Below, one piece after another: positions 10,851-21,456 of a stretch of DNA of 64,000 nt; within the stretch, counting starts at the first letter, position 1, and each line of letters opens with the position of its first letter. The position numbers and the translations under genes are program-made. A model generated the notes under the pieces. It ran no database searches. It saw only the letters and a program-made list of their open reading frames with translations, and was not told where the DNA came from. The DNA comes from Streptococcus ilei (GTDB lineage: Bacteria; Bacillota; Bacilli; Lactobacillales; Streptococcaceae): positions 186,001 through 250,000 of the forward strand of contig NC_022584.1 of the NCBI RefSeq assembly GCF_000479335.1, given 5' to 3'.

Positions 10851-11051
10851 ATGAATTTAACATTTTTAGGTCTTTGTTTAGCCTGTTTTGGTGTGTCACT
10901 TGCGGAAGGTTTGATGATGAGCAATCTGTTCAAATCTGCATCACGTCAACCAGAAATTATTGGTCAATTGCGTAGTCTCTTGATTCTTGGTGTTGCCTTT
11001 GTAGAAGGTACCTTCTTTGTAACCCTAGCGATGGCATTTGTCATTAAATAG
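10851..11051 (+). CDS. atpE: F0F1 ATP synthase subunit c
   Basis: This 66-residue proteolipid forms the membrane rotor ring. It has two transmembrane helices (about 3-25 and 43-64) joined by the polar loop RQP at 32-34. The proton-binding carboxylate is E52 in helix 2 (AFVEGTFF). A second acidic residue, E19, lies in helix 1, as in other streptococcal c subunits. Streptococcal atp operons start with the c gene and lack atpI, as seen here. In streptococci the enzyme works mainly as an ATP-driven proton pump for acid tolerance. Confidence 0.97.
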   Translation: MNLTFLGLCLACFGVSLAEGLMMSNLFKSASRQPEIIGQLRSLLILGVAFVEGTFFVTLAMAFVIK

Positions 11052-11083
11052 ACAACTCTATTTAGAAATGGAGGTGTCAAACC

Positions 11084-11800
11084 ATGGAAGAAAGTTTGAA
11101 TCCAACCGTTAATATTGGACCAATATCCTTTGATTTGACCCTGCTTGCCATGTCTCTTGTAACTGTTTTGATGGTTTTTGCCTTTGTCTATTGGGCAAGT
11201 CGTGAAATGACCATCCGTCCAAAGGGCAAACAAAATGCTCTTGAGATGATTTATGACTTTGTGATTGGTTTTACCAAACCAAACATTGGAGAATCATACA
11301 TTAAGGATTATTCCTTGTTTCTGTTTTCTCTATTTCTGTTTATCTTGGTTGCCAATAATATTGGCTTAATGGCAAAAGTACAAACAACAAACGGTTATAA
11401 CTTGTGGACTTCCCCAACAGCTAACCTTGGATACGATTTATCCCTCTCATTATTGATCACTTTGATCGCCCATGTAGAAGGAGTTCGTCGTAGAGGCGTT
11501 AAAGAATATTTGAGAGCATTTGTTACACCTGGCTTTATGACTCCGATGAACATTTTAGAAGAGTTCACCAATTTTGCTTCCTTGGCGATTCGGATCTACG
11601 GAAATATTTTTGCCGGTGAGGTCTTAGCTGGATTGCTATTGACCTTGTCACAAAATGCTTTGTATTGGTATCCTTTTGCCTTTATCGCAAACATGTTATG
11701 GACAGCCTTTTCAATTTTCATTTCATGTATCCAAGCCTATGTATTTACCATGTTGTCATCCATGTACATAGGTAAAAAAATAAACGGTGAGGAAGAGTAA
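11084..11800 (+). CDS. atpB: F0F1 ATP synthase subunit a
   Basis: A 238-residue polytopic membrane protein that provides the proton half-channels next to the c ring. The essential arginine is visible at R170 in the motif LAIRIYGN, within the conserved penultimate-helix region. A GGAGGTG ribosome-binding site lies just before the start. It lies 32 bp downstream of atpE and 15 bp upstream of atpF, inside the operon. Confidence 0.96.
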   Translation: MEESLNPTVNIGPISFDLTLLAMSLVTVLMVFAFVYWASREMTIRPKGKQNALEMIYDFVIGFTKPNIGESYIKDYSLFLFSLFLFILVANNIGLMAKVQTTNGYNLWTSPTANLGYDLSLSLLITLIAHVEGVRRRGVKEYLRAFVTPGFMTPMNILEEFTNFASLAIRIYGNIFAGEVLAGLLLTLSQNALYWYPFAFIANMLWTAFSIFISCIQAYVFTMLSSMYIGKKINGEEE

Positions 11801-11815
11801 GTAGAGGAGTAGAAG

Positions 11816-12310
11816 ATGGATTTAACAATTGGTACCATTATTGGTGACTTTATACTGATCGCTGGTTCCTTCCTCTTATTAATCTTTTTAGTAAAGAAAT
11901 ATGCTTGGGGTAATATTACTAGTATTTTGGATGCGCGTGCTGAAAAAATTACCAACGATATTGACGAAGCAGAGGCAGCCCGTAAAAAGGCTGAGGAACT
12001 AGCTGCAAAACGCGAAGCGGAGTTGGCAGGTAGTCGTCAAGAAGCAACGACAATTCTTGAAACAGCTAAGGAAACAGCCGAAAAAAATAAGGCTCATATT
12101 CTCAGTGAAGCTAACCAAGAAGCCCTTCGCTTGAAAGAAAAAGCGCAATTAGAAATTTCGCAAAATAAAGAAGAAGCGATGAACAGTATCAAGGGAGATG
12201 TCGCAGACCTAACCGTCAACTTGGCAGGTAAATTGCTAAGCCAACAGTTGGACTCTGAAGGCCATCGCCAACTGATCGATCGCTACCTAAATGAATTAGG
12301 AGATGCCTAA
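11816..12310 (+). CDS. atpF: F0F1 ATP synthase subunit b
   Basis: The peripheral-stalk subunit, 164 residues. A single N-terminal transmembrane helix (about 5-25) is followed by a long charged helix rich in A, E and K that dimerises as a right-handed coiled coil, with [16 protein letters not shown] at its start. The stop codon shares one base with the atpH start, so the two genes are translationally coupled. Confidence 0.95.
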   Translation: MDLTIGTIIGDFILIAGSFLLLIFLVKKYAWGNITSILDARAEKITNDIDEAEAARKKAEELAAKREAELAGSRQEATTILETAKETAEKNKAHILSEANQEALRLKEKAQLEISQNKEEAMNSIKGDVADLTVNLAGKLLSQQLDSEGHRQLIDRYLNELGDA

Positions 12311-12846
12311 TGGACAAAAAGCAACTGATGGTGATTGAGAAATATACCCAGCCTTTTGTTCAATTGGTCTTTGAAAAAGGAGAACAAGATCTTGTCTTTG
12401 AAAAATTGACCCAAATCAAGGGCATTCTTGAGGAGACTGGACTTGCGAACTTCTTAGCTCATATCGGTGTAGAGGATGAAGAGAAAGCAAAAAGTCTACG
12501 GCTTTTTCAACCCTCTGATTCACAATTACTCGACCATTTGATTGAAGTGGTGATTCTCAATCATCGTGAAGCCTTATTTTATGACATTGTAACGGTTTGT
12601 TTGGAGCAGATTCAATTACTGAGCAACGCTTTTGTCGTCACAGTTACGACAGTTGCAGGTTTGGATCCCATTCAAGAGCAAAAGCTAGTACCCATTATCG
12701 AAAGAAAATTTGGGGTTCAAGTTCGCTCGATCCAACAAAAGATCGATCCAGATTTAATTGGTGGCTTTGTCGTGACAGCCAATCATAAAACGTTGGATAC
12801 CAGTCTCAAACACCAATTGCAAGTTATAAAATCTAAATTGAAATAG
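12310..12846 (+). CDS. atpH: F0F1 ATP synthase subunit delta
   Basis: A 178-residue soluble subunit that joins the b-subunit stalk to the top of the alpha3beta3 head. The family is recognisable by the C-terminal segment IDPDLIGGFVV (around 148-158), the most conserved piece of delta. The rest is weakly conserved, as usual. It starts on the last base of atpF and is followed 15 bp later by atpA. Confidence 0.95.
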   Translation: MDKKQLMVIEKYTQPFVQLVFEKGEQDLVFEKLTQIKGILEETGLANFLAHIGVEDEEKAKSLRLFQPSDSQLLDHLIEVVILNHREALFYDIVTVCLEQIQLLSNAFVVTVTTVAGLDPIQEQKLVPIIERKFGVQVRSIQQKIDPDLIGGFVVTANHKTLDTSLKHQLQVIKSKLK

Positions 12847-12858
12847 AAAGTGGTGTGA

Positions 12859-14367
<1,509 letters not shown>

Positions 14368-14382
14368 AAATAGGAGTGGCAG

Positions 14383-15270
14383 ATGGCAGTTTCTTTAAAT
14401 GATATCAAAAATAAAATTGCATCGACAAAGAATACCAGTCAAATTACAAATGCTATGCAGATGGTATCTGCTGCCAAACTTGGGAAGTCTGAGCAAGCTG
14501 CCAAGGACTTCCGAATTTACGCATCTAAGGTTCGTAAGCTATTGACCGACCTCTTACATGGACATGAGGCTGAGAATGATAAGTCTAAGTACCATCCATT
14601 TTTAAAGAGTCGGCCTGTCAAAAAGTCTGCTTATATTGTCATCACTTCTGACCGTGGACTAGTGGGAGGATACAACGCCTCTATTCTCAAGTCTGTCATG
14701 GAATTGAAGGAAGAATACCATCCAACGGGTGAGGATTTTGAAGTCATCTGTATTGGAAGTATTGGGGCAGATTTCTTTAGAGCAAGAGGCATCCAGCCGG
14801 TTTATGAACTACGTGGCCTAGCTGATCAACCAAGCTTTGATGAAGTGCGGAAGATCATTAACAAGACAGTCCAAATGTATCAAAATGAATTGTTTGATGA
14901 ATTGTATGTCTGTTATAACCACCACGTCAATAGTTTGACCAGTCAATTGCGGGTTGAGCAAATGCTTCCGATCATTGACTTGGACCCCAACGAAGCAGAT
15001 GAAGATTATATCTTGAATCTGGAGTTGGAATCAGACCGAGATGCGATTTTGGATCAATTGCTTCCACAGTTTGCTGAAAGTATGATTTATGGAGCCATCG
15101 TTGATGCCAAAACAGCTGAAAATGCTGCCGGTATGATGGCCATGCAAACAGCAACAGACAATGCCAAGAAGGTAATTGATGAATTGACCATTCAATACAA
15201 CCGAGCTCGTCAGGCGACCATTACGCAAGAAATTACGGAAGTTGTTGCAGGAGCGAGTGCGCTTGAGTAG
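14383..15270 (+). CDS. atpG: F0F1 ATP synthase subunit gamma
   Basis: The 295-residue central rotor shaft. The N-terminal helix ([18 protein letters not shown]) and the C-terminal helix ([19 protein letters not shown]) are the two conserved coiled-coil strands that insert into the alpha3beta3 ring. The central [12 protein letters not shown] motif is also present. An 88-bp spacer that holds an inverted repeat follows before atpD; it is the longest gap in this operon. Confidence 0.96.
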   Translation: MAVSLNDIKNKIASTKNTSQITNAMQMVSAAKLGKSEQAAKDFRIYASKVRKLLTDLLHGHEAENDKSKYHPFLKSRPVKKSAYIVITSDRGLVGGYNASILKSVMELKEEYHPTGEDFEVICIGSIGADFFRARGIQPVYELRGLADQPSFDEVRKIINKTVQMYQNELFDELYVCYNHHVNSLTSQLRVEQMLPIIDLDPNEADEDYILNLELESDRDAILDQLLPQFAESMIYGAIVDAKTAENAAGMMAMQTATDNAKKVIDELTIQYNRARQATITQEITEVVAGASALE

Positions 15271-15302
15271 TTGATTCGATGCACATTTTAACAATACAAA
15301 AA

Positions 15303-15332
15303 TAAGCTTGCTTATATGTATGACCAAGCTTA
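15303..15332 (+). other. Inverted repeat in the atpG-atpD spacer
   Basis: TAAGCTTG (15303-15310) and CAAGCTTA (15325-15332) form a perfect 8-bp stem with a 14-nt loop. There is no T run, so it is not a classical terminator. An mRNA stability or processing role that separates atpD expression is possible but unproven. Confidence 0.4.
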
Positions 15333-15349
15333 GAAACTTAATAGAATAG

Positions 15350-16765
<1,416 letters not shown>

Positions 16766-16778
16766 GAAGAGGTGAAAG

Positions 16779-17198
16779 ATGAGTCAAATGAACGTCCAAA
16801 TCGTTACACCGGATGGACTGGTTTATGATCATCATGCCGCATTTGTATCTGTCAAGACAATTGATGGTGAATTAGGGATTTTACCTCATCATATCAATAC
16901 CATTGCGGTTTTGGCTGTAGACCAAGTCAAGGTTCGTCGTGTCGACGATGACAAACATATTGATTGGATTGCAGTCAATGGTGGGATTATTGAAGTGGCA
17001 GATAATGTCATTACCATCGTAGCGGATTCGGCGGAACGCGCTCGAGACATTGATGTTAGCCGGGCTGAGCGTGCAAAAATGCGTGCTGAAAAAGCCCTTG
17101 AAGAGGCCAAAGATCAACATTCTGTTGATATGGAGCGTCGTGCAAAAATTGCCCTTCAACGAGCTATTAACCGGATTAATGTCGGAAATCGATTATAA
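16779..17198 (+). CDS. atpC: F0F1 ATP synthase subunit epsilon
   Basis: The 139-residue inhibitory and coupling subunit. The N-terminal beta-sandwich ([23 protein letters not shown]) is typical. The C-terminal part is a two-helix hairpin rich in A, E, R and K (about 90-137). It is the last gene of the operon, and a structured repeat that ends in a terminator begins 8 bp after the stop. Confidence 0.96.
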   Translation: MSQMNVQIVTPDGLVYDHHAAFVSVKTIDGELGILPHHINTIAVLAVDQVKVRRVDDDKHIDWIAVNGGIIEVADNVITIVADSAERARDIDVSRAERAKMRAEKALEEAKDQHSVDMERRAKIALQRAINRINVGNRL

Positions 17199-17206
17199 AA
17201 AGTTAA

Positions 17207-17384
17207 AGAGGCTGGGACAAAAGTCCTAGCCTCTCAATTGTCTTTGGACTGTCGCGCAATACACAGTGGTTGAGTGGCTTCTACTACGCTGATTTCATCA
17301 GCTTTTACAGCCCTACTCAACTGTGCGGAGGTGGGATGACGAAATCGAATTCTAACGAATAACCGATTTCTGTCCCACTCTCTT
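17207..17384 (+). repeat. 178-bp structured intergenic repeat, copy 1 (MITE-like), with terminator at its right end
   Basis: The element is bounded by imperfect inverted ends, AGAGGCTGGGACA (17207-17219) and TGTCCCACTCTCT (17372-17384), which match at 11 of 13 positions. A nearly identical copy lies at 48768-48944. It folds as three hairpins. The left one is AGAGGCTGGGAC/GTCCTAGCCTCT. The middle one has arms near 17262-17275 and 17315-17325, with an inner GCTGA/TCAGC. The right one is GTGGGA..GAAATCG / CGATTTC..TCCCAC (17331-17379), followed by seven T. It has no reading frame of note. It begins 8 bp after the atpC stop, so its right hairpin probably ends the atp transcript. Confidence 0.85.
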
Positions 17385-17423
17385 TTTTTGAATCTAAAGA
17401 ATATAAAGGGAAACTTTTTCTTG

Positions 17424-17432
17424 TGGTATAAT
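17424..17432 (+). promoter_or_regulatory. Extended -10 promoter of the DUF1146 gene
   Basis: TGG followed by TATAAT (17427-17432) forms an extended -10 element; no good -35 box is seen. The start codon chosen for the gene lies 7 bp downstream of the -10 box, at the expected transcription start, so the mRNA would be leaderless or nearly so. Confidence 0.6.
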
Positions 17433-17438
17433 AGAGGT

Positions 17439-17669
17439 ATGATTCAAATGATTTTTACTTTTTGCAGTCACCTATTATTTATTTCTTTTGCCTACCACCT
17501 TCTTTCAACGGTGGTTCAGTGGGAGCGTTTTTTAAAGGTAAGTGCTGATACAGCCTTGAAAATTCGTCTTCTTATTCTATTGATCAGCATTAGTTTAGGG
17601 TATTTGACGAGTAGCTTCTTTATCAGTATCTATGAATTCAGTCGGCAGTTGTTTAACGGGAACTTTTAG
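17439..17669 (+). CDS. DUF1146 family small membrane protein
   Basis: A 76-residue protein with two predicted membrane helices (about 4-24 and 43-66) and an aromatic-rich polar loop (VVQWERFLKV). This is the pattern of the DUF1146 (YwzB-type) family, which in Firmicutes is almost always found between the atp operon and murA, as here. Its function is unknown. The open frame extends 17 codons upstream, but that part includes the promoter, so the start is placed at 17439 (MIQMIF). A second ATG at 17448 is an alternative. Confidence 0.8.
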   Translation: MIQMIFTFCSHLLFISFAYHLLSTVVQWERFLKVSADTALKIRLLILLISISLGYLTSSFFISIYEFSRQLFNGNF

Positions 17670-17689
17670 CTTCTTTTTTGATGAATTTA

Positions 17690-17698
17690 TGGTATGAT
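17690..17698 (+). promoter_or_regulatory. Probable extended -10 promoter of murA
   Basis: TGG-TATGAT with the -10 hexamer at 17693-17698, 38 bp before the murA ATG. Only a weak -35 (TTCTTT near 17671) is present. Confidence 0.5.
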
Positions 17699-17735
17699 AG
17701 TAGTCGTGACTGAATGAAATGGAGTAATAACGAGT

Positions 17736-19019
17736 ATGGATAAAATTATTGTAAACGGTGGTCAAAATCGCCTAGTTGGAACTGTGAAGATTGAAGGAGC
17801 AAAGAATGCCGTCCTTCCCCTTTTAGCAGCAACTGTTTTGGCCAGTGAAGGAACAACGACTTTGACCAATGTTCCTGTTTTATCTGATGTCTTTACCATG
17901 AATAATGTCGTTCGTGGCTTGAACACTCAAGTGACGTTTGATGAAGAGACCAATACAGTAGTCGTTGATGCAACTCAACCATTAACAGAAGAAGCGCCTT
18001 ACAAATATGTCAGCAAGATGCGGGCTTCGATCGTCGTATTAGGTCCTGTCTTGGCTCGGAATGGTCATGCCAAAGTTTCCATGCCGGGTGGATGTACTAT
18101 TGGTAGTCGTCCAATCGATTTGCACTTGAAGGGATTGGAAGCTATGGGGGCGAAGATCACTCAAACTGCGGGCTATATTGAAGCAAAAGCAGATCGTCTT
18201 CATGGAGCGCATATCTATATGGATTTCCCATCTGTAGGTGCCACTCAAAATATCATGATGGCAGCAACTTTGGCAGATGGAACTACGGTTATCGAAAATG
18301 CAGCCCGCGAACCTGAGATTGTGGATTTGGCCTCTCTTTTGAATAAGATGGGTGCTAAGGTGCGTGGAGCTGGAACAGAAACCTTGACGATTGTTGGGGT
18401 GGATCGCCTACATGGAGCAGTTCATAATGTCGTTCAAGACCGAATTGAGGCAGGTACTTTCATGGTTGGTGCAGCCATGACAGGTGGAGACGTTTTAATC
18501 GAGGATGCTATCTGGGAACACAACCGTCCTCTTCTTTCTAAGATGCAAGAAATGGGTGTTGAAGTAACGGAAGAAGAAAATGGTATTCGCATTCGCTCAG
18601 ATGTCTCTAAATTGAAACCAGTGACGGTAAAAACCTTGCCTTATCCAGGTTTTCCTACAGATATGCAAGCTCAATTTACTGCTTTGATGGCCATGGCCTC
18701 TGGTGAATCGACTATGATTGAAACAGTATTTGAAAATCGTTTCCAACACTTGGAAGAGATGCGTCGGATGGGCTTACACTCAGACATTATGAGAGATACA
18801 GCCCGCATCCAAGGTGGAGCTAGCTTACAAGGGGCTGAAGTGATGTCGACAGACTTGCGTGCTAGTGCGACCTTGATTTTAATGGGGCTTGTAGCTGAGG
18901 GAGAAACCAAAGTTAGCAAGTTAACACACCTTGACCGTGGATATTTTAAATTCCATGAGAAATTGGTGGCTCTTGGAGCAGATGTACGTCGTGTGAAGGA
19001 AGATGATGATGAAAACTAA
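17736..19019 (+). CDS. murA: UDP-N-acetylglucosamine 1-carboxyvinyltransferase MurA
   Basis: MurA transfers enolpyruvate from PEP to UDP-GlcNAc, the first committed step of peptidoglycan synthesis and the target of fosfomycin. The 427-residue product has the substrate-binding N-terminus [11 protein letters not shown] and the catalytic cysteine C120 in [10 protein letters not shown]. The long conserved segment [10 protein letters not shown] follows. Streptococci have two murA genes, and the position behind atp and DUF1146 suggests the MurA1 type. The 3' end overlaps the following small gene by 17 bp in another frame. Confidence 0.95.
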   Translation: MDKIIVNGGQNRLVGTVKIEGAKNAVLPLLAATVLASEGTTTLTNVPVLSDVFTMNNVVRGLNTQVTFDEETNTVVVDATQPLTEEAPYKYVSKMRASIVVLGPVLARNGHAKVSMPGGCTIGSRPIDLHLKGLEAMGAKITQTAGYIEAKADRLHGAHIYMDFPSVGATQNIMMAATLADGTTVIENAAREPEIVDLASLLNKMGAKVRGAGTETLTIVGVDRLHGAVHNVVQDRIEAGTFMVGAAMTGGDVLIEDAIWEHNRPLLSKMQEMGVEVTEEENGIRIRSDVSKLKPVTVKTLPYPGFPTDMQAQFTALMAMASGESTMIETVFENRFQHLEEMRRMGLHSDIMRDTARIQGGASLQGAEVMSTDLRASATLILMGLVAEGETKVSKLTHLDRGYFKFHEKLVALGADVRRVKEDDDEN

Positions 19020-19197
19020 ATTAAAAGCAATTGGAAAACAATTGGGAATCGTCCTATTGGTTCTTACTATTTTAGCGATTGTCTTCGCTCTTGGCTTGGT
19101 CATTGGATATGGTATCATTGGTAATGGGAAGGATCCTTGGTCTATTCTCTCGCCAGATACATGGAAGGAAATCCTTCAGAAATTTACAGGTAAGTAA
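19003..19197 (+). CDS. epuA: EpuA family small membrane protein (often annotated RNA polymerase beta-like)
   Basis: A 64-residue protein with one membrane helix (about 15-38) followed by [18 protein letters not shown], a short extracytoplasmic tail. It is recognised as EpuA from its place directly upstream of the DNA-entry nuclease gene, as in pneumococcus, and from the TM-plus-short-tail form. The role of EpuA is not established. Three ATG codons run in series (19003, 19006, 19009) inside the murA 3' end, so the exact start is uncertain by one or two codons and translation is probably coupled to murA. Confidence 0.75.
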   Translation: MMMKTKLKAIGKQLGIVLLVLTILAIVFALGLVIGYGIIGNGKDPWSILSPDTWKEILQKFTGK

Positions 19198-19271
19198 CTA
19201 TTTATCAAAAGAGGAGCTTGAGATCGTGATCCCAGGCTCTTTCCAATTCAGTAGAAATAGAGGAAACCATT

Positions 19272-20114
19272 GTGGCAAACAATCAAAAGAAACCACTTAA
19301 AATGAAAAAATCGGGACAAACCTTACTAGGCTTGGTGGTGGCTGCAGCTCTCTCGATCGGCGGGTATTATTTTAGTCAACCCCAGCCAATCGCTAGTCAC
19401 TCTCAAGTTCAAACGGTTGTCACTTCGAGTCAACAAGCAACACCGAGTAAGGAACTAGCTGAGAGTGTTCTGACGGATGGTGTTCGTACAAAACTAGGAA
19501 AGAACGTTCAATGGAACGAAGCGGGCGCTTTCATTATTAACCAGAACAAAACCAATCTGGATGCAGATGTTGCTAGTCTCCCTTATGCAGATACGAAGAC
19601 AAAGACTGTAAAAGGACGAGAAATTCCCACAGTTGCCAACGCTTTGATGACCAAGGCGACTCGTCAATACCAAAAGAGAGAGCAGACAGATGTAGATTGG
19701 ACGCCAGCTGGCTGGCACCAAGTAACCAATTTAGCTGGGGAATACGACCATGCGGTTGATCGGGGACACCTTCTCGGCTATGCCTTGATAGGTAAGCTTG
19801 ATGGTTTTGATGCCTCAACGAGCAATCCAAAAAATATAGCGGTTCAAACAGCTTGGGCGAATCAAGCTCGTGATAGTTTTTCGACAGGACAAAATTATTA
19901 TGAGACCATTGTTCGGAAGGCCTTAGACAATAATAAGCGGGTTCGTTATCGAGTGACTCTCCACTATGCATCGGATGATGATTTGGTACCAGTCGGCAGT
20001 CAAATTGAAGCAAAATCTAGTGATGGTAGTCTAGAGTTTAACGTCTTTGTTCCAAATGTTCAGAGTGGGATTAGTTTGGATTATCGTACGGGAAAAGTAA
20101 CAGTGCATCGTTAA
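19272..20114 (+). CDS. endA: Membrane-anchored DNA-entry nuclease EndA
   Basis: EndA degrades one strand of incoming DNA during competence and also degrades extracellular DNA traps. The 280-residue protein has an N-terminal signal anchor (about 15-33). The beta-beta-alpha-metal nuclease motif DRGH is at 163-166, with H166 as the catalytic histidine, and an asparagine in the following helix ([10 protein letters not shown]) is the likely metal ligand. The start is a GTG at 19272 with GAGGA upstream. It follows epuA by 74 bp. Streptococcal EndA is usually needed for transformation, so this strain may be naturally competent. Confidence 0.92.
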   Translation: MANNQKKPLKMKKSGQTLLGLVVAAALSIGGYYFSQPQPIASHSQVQTVVTSSQQATPSKELAESVLTDGVRTKLGKNVQWNEAGAFIINQNKTNLDADVASLPYADTKTKTVKGREIPTVANALMTKATRQYQKREQTDVDWTPAGWHQVTNLAGEYDHAVDRGHLLGYALIGKLDGFDASTSNPKNIAVQTAWANQARDSFSTGQNYYETIVRKALDNNKRVRYRVTLHYASDDDLVPVGSQIEAKSSDGSLEFNVFVPNVQSGISLDYRTGKVTVHR

Positions 20115-20280
20115 GCTAAACGGAAAAGAAGAAGCAAGATGAGAAGGATTCGGTTGGCTTTGTAGTCGACTGGATCTTTTTCTTTTCATGACTGCAATCT
20201 TTAGTTTATTTTAAGAAAACTAAGGTATACTATGCTCTTCTAGACCTAAACAGAGGTCTTCCCAAGGAAAGGAGGAGCTT

Positions 20281-21006
20281 GTGAGAACTATTAAAGCCAT
20301 GATTCGTTTTCTAATACGGGCCATTTGGAGCCTTGTTTGGGGCTTGTTCTGGACCCTAGCTCTCAGTTTTGCCCTAGTAGTTGGTGTTCTGTTCTTTAGT
20401 GGCAAAACCGGTAGCGGGATAGACGGCATCAGTCGTGCGGCCCAAACGGTTGTCACGCAGGTGGATGCTTACTTTCATCGAACTGGTCCTATGCTAAGTC
20501 AAGGGAGCCCATCTGCTCAAGAAGGCCTAGCAACTGATGGCCATACCTCTACAGGAGCAAGGTGGGATCAGGCAACTGCAAAAGTTTATCTAGATCCTGC
20601 GATGGATGAGACCTTTACCCTTGCTTATGAGGAAGCGCTTGAGTCTTGGAATCAGACAGGGGCCTTCACTTTCCAACTTGTCACCAGTGAAGAAGAGGCG
20701 GATATCCTCCTAACAGAGATGGATGATAGCACGGTTTCTGCAGCAGGTGAAGCAGAATCCCAGACCAATGTTTTAACCCATCGATTCAAACGTGTGATTG
20801 TTCGTTTGAATCGCTATTACCTATTAAATAAGCAGTACAACTATTCCCATCAACGGATTGTGAATACAGCTGAGCATGAACTAGGCCATGCCATTGGTTT
20901 GGACCATAATGAGGAAGAGTCCGTCATGCAGTCGGCTGGTTCCTTTTATAGCATCCAAGCGAGGGATATTGAAGCTGTTCGTCAACTATATAAGGAGTCA
21001 GAATGA
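20281..21006 (+). CDS. Membrane-anchored metzincin (matrixin-like, M10) metalloprotease
   Basis: A 241-residue protein with an N-terminal signal anchor (about 15-38), a linker, and a catalytic domain. The domain carries HELGHAIGLDH at 199-209, the HExxHxxGxxH zinc signature of metzincins, followed by a candidate Met-turn (ESVMQS). The active site should face outward. The start is a GTG at 20281 with a strong AGGAGGAG ribosome-binding site. A possible -10 (TATACT, 20226-20231) and a small hairpin AGACCT/AGGTCT lie upstream. It overlaps the next small membrane-protein gene by 4 bp (ATGA), which suggests the two work together. The substrate is unknown. Confidence 0.85.
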   Translation: MRTIKAMIRFLIRAIWSLVWGLFWTLALSFALVVGVLFFSGKTGSGIDGISRAAQTVVTQVDAYFHRTGPMLSQGSPSAQEGLATDGHTSTGARWDQATAKVYLDPAMDETFTLAYEEALESWNQTGAFTFQLVTSEEEADILLTEMDDSTVSAAGEAESQTNVLTHRFKRVIVRLNRYYLLNKQYNYSHQRIVNTAEHELGHAIGLDHNEEESVMQSAGSFYSIQARDIEAVRQLYKESE

Positions 21007-21374
21007 TCAAACGGATACTGTATCTTATTCGAACCTTTCCAGAACAAGTGGCACTCTTTGTGTTTAACTCTGGAATCTTTCTTTGGATATCCCAAAAAGG
21101 GCAAGTAATTTCCCATGAATTAGGCATTCAACAGGCTTGGGAAAATTATGCTCCTGAGGGAGTCCGTCAATTTTTCGGGAACAATAGGGAAGCTGTTCAA
21201 GCTTTCCTCTCCCATTCGGCCATTACTTGGCTGATTGGCTCCATGATTATCCTGCTTGTGATTCGCTTTGTGAAGGGCGTCATCAAATGGGGCTTGTTTT
21301 TGCTAGTGATTGGCATCGGGCTTTTCCTAGCCTATCAGTACAGTCAAATGGCTTCTAATGTCTCAGCGATTTAA
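21003..21374 (+). CDS. Hypothetical membrane protein, coupled to the metzincin gene
   Basis: I do not recognise a family. The 123-residue product has two adjacent C-terminal hydrophobic segments (about 72-90 and 93-112) and a weaker one near 15-30. Between them lies an amphipathic region with ISHELGIQQAWENYAPEGVRQFF. The start ATG overlaps the stop of the upstream metalloprotease by 4 bp, so the two are almost certainly one operon. A role as a partner or cofactor of that protease is inference only. Confidence 0.7.
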   Translation: MIKRILYLIRTFPEQVALFVFNSGIFLWISQKGQVISHELGIQQAWENYAPEGVRQFFGNNREAVQAFLSHSAITWLIGSMIILLVIRFVKGVIKWGLFLLVIGIGLFLAYQYSQMASNVSAI

Positions 21375-21379
21375 AAAGT

Positions 21380-21419
21380 GAAGAAAGGTCAAGCGCGTCT
21401 AGCGTTTGGCCTTTTCTTC
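21380..21419 (+). terminator. Terminator after the metzincin operon
   Basis: GAAGAAAGGTCAAGCGC pairs with GCGTTTGGCCTTTTCTTC with small internal mismatches. The 3' arm is T-rich, though no clean T run follows. Confidence 0.65.
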
Positions 21420-21421
21420 AA

Positions 21422-21450
21422 TTGTCAATTTGTCAAAAGTAAGGTACAAT
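21422..21450 (+). promoter_or_regulatory. Promoter of the ABC-F gene
   Basis: TTGTCA (21422-21427) and TACAAT (21445-21450) with a 17-bp spacer. The start codon at 21457 is 7 bp beyond the -10 box, at the predicted transcription start, so the transcript looks leaderless. Confidence 0.75.
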
Positions 21451-21456
21451 GAAACT

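Noticed and set aside
17341..17368. AACGAATA inside the structured repeat, considered as a ComX (cin) box.
   Set aside because: The first base differs from the TACGAATA consensus, the site is not placed before a gene, and the second copy reads AACGAATG.
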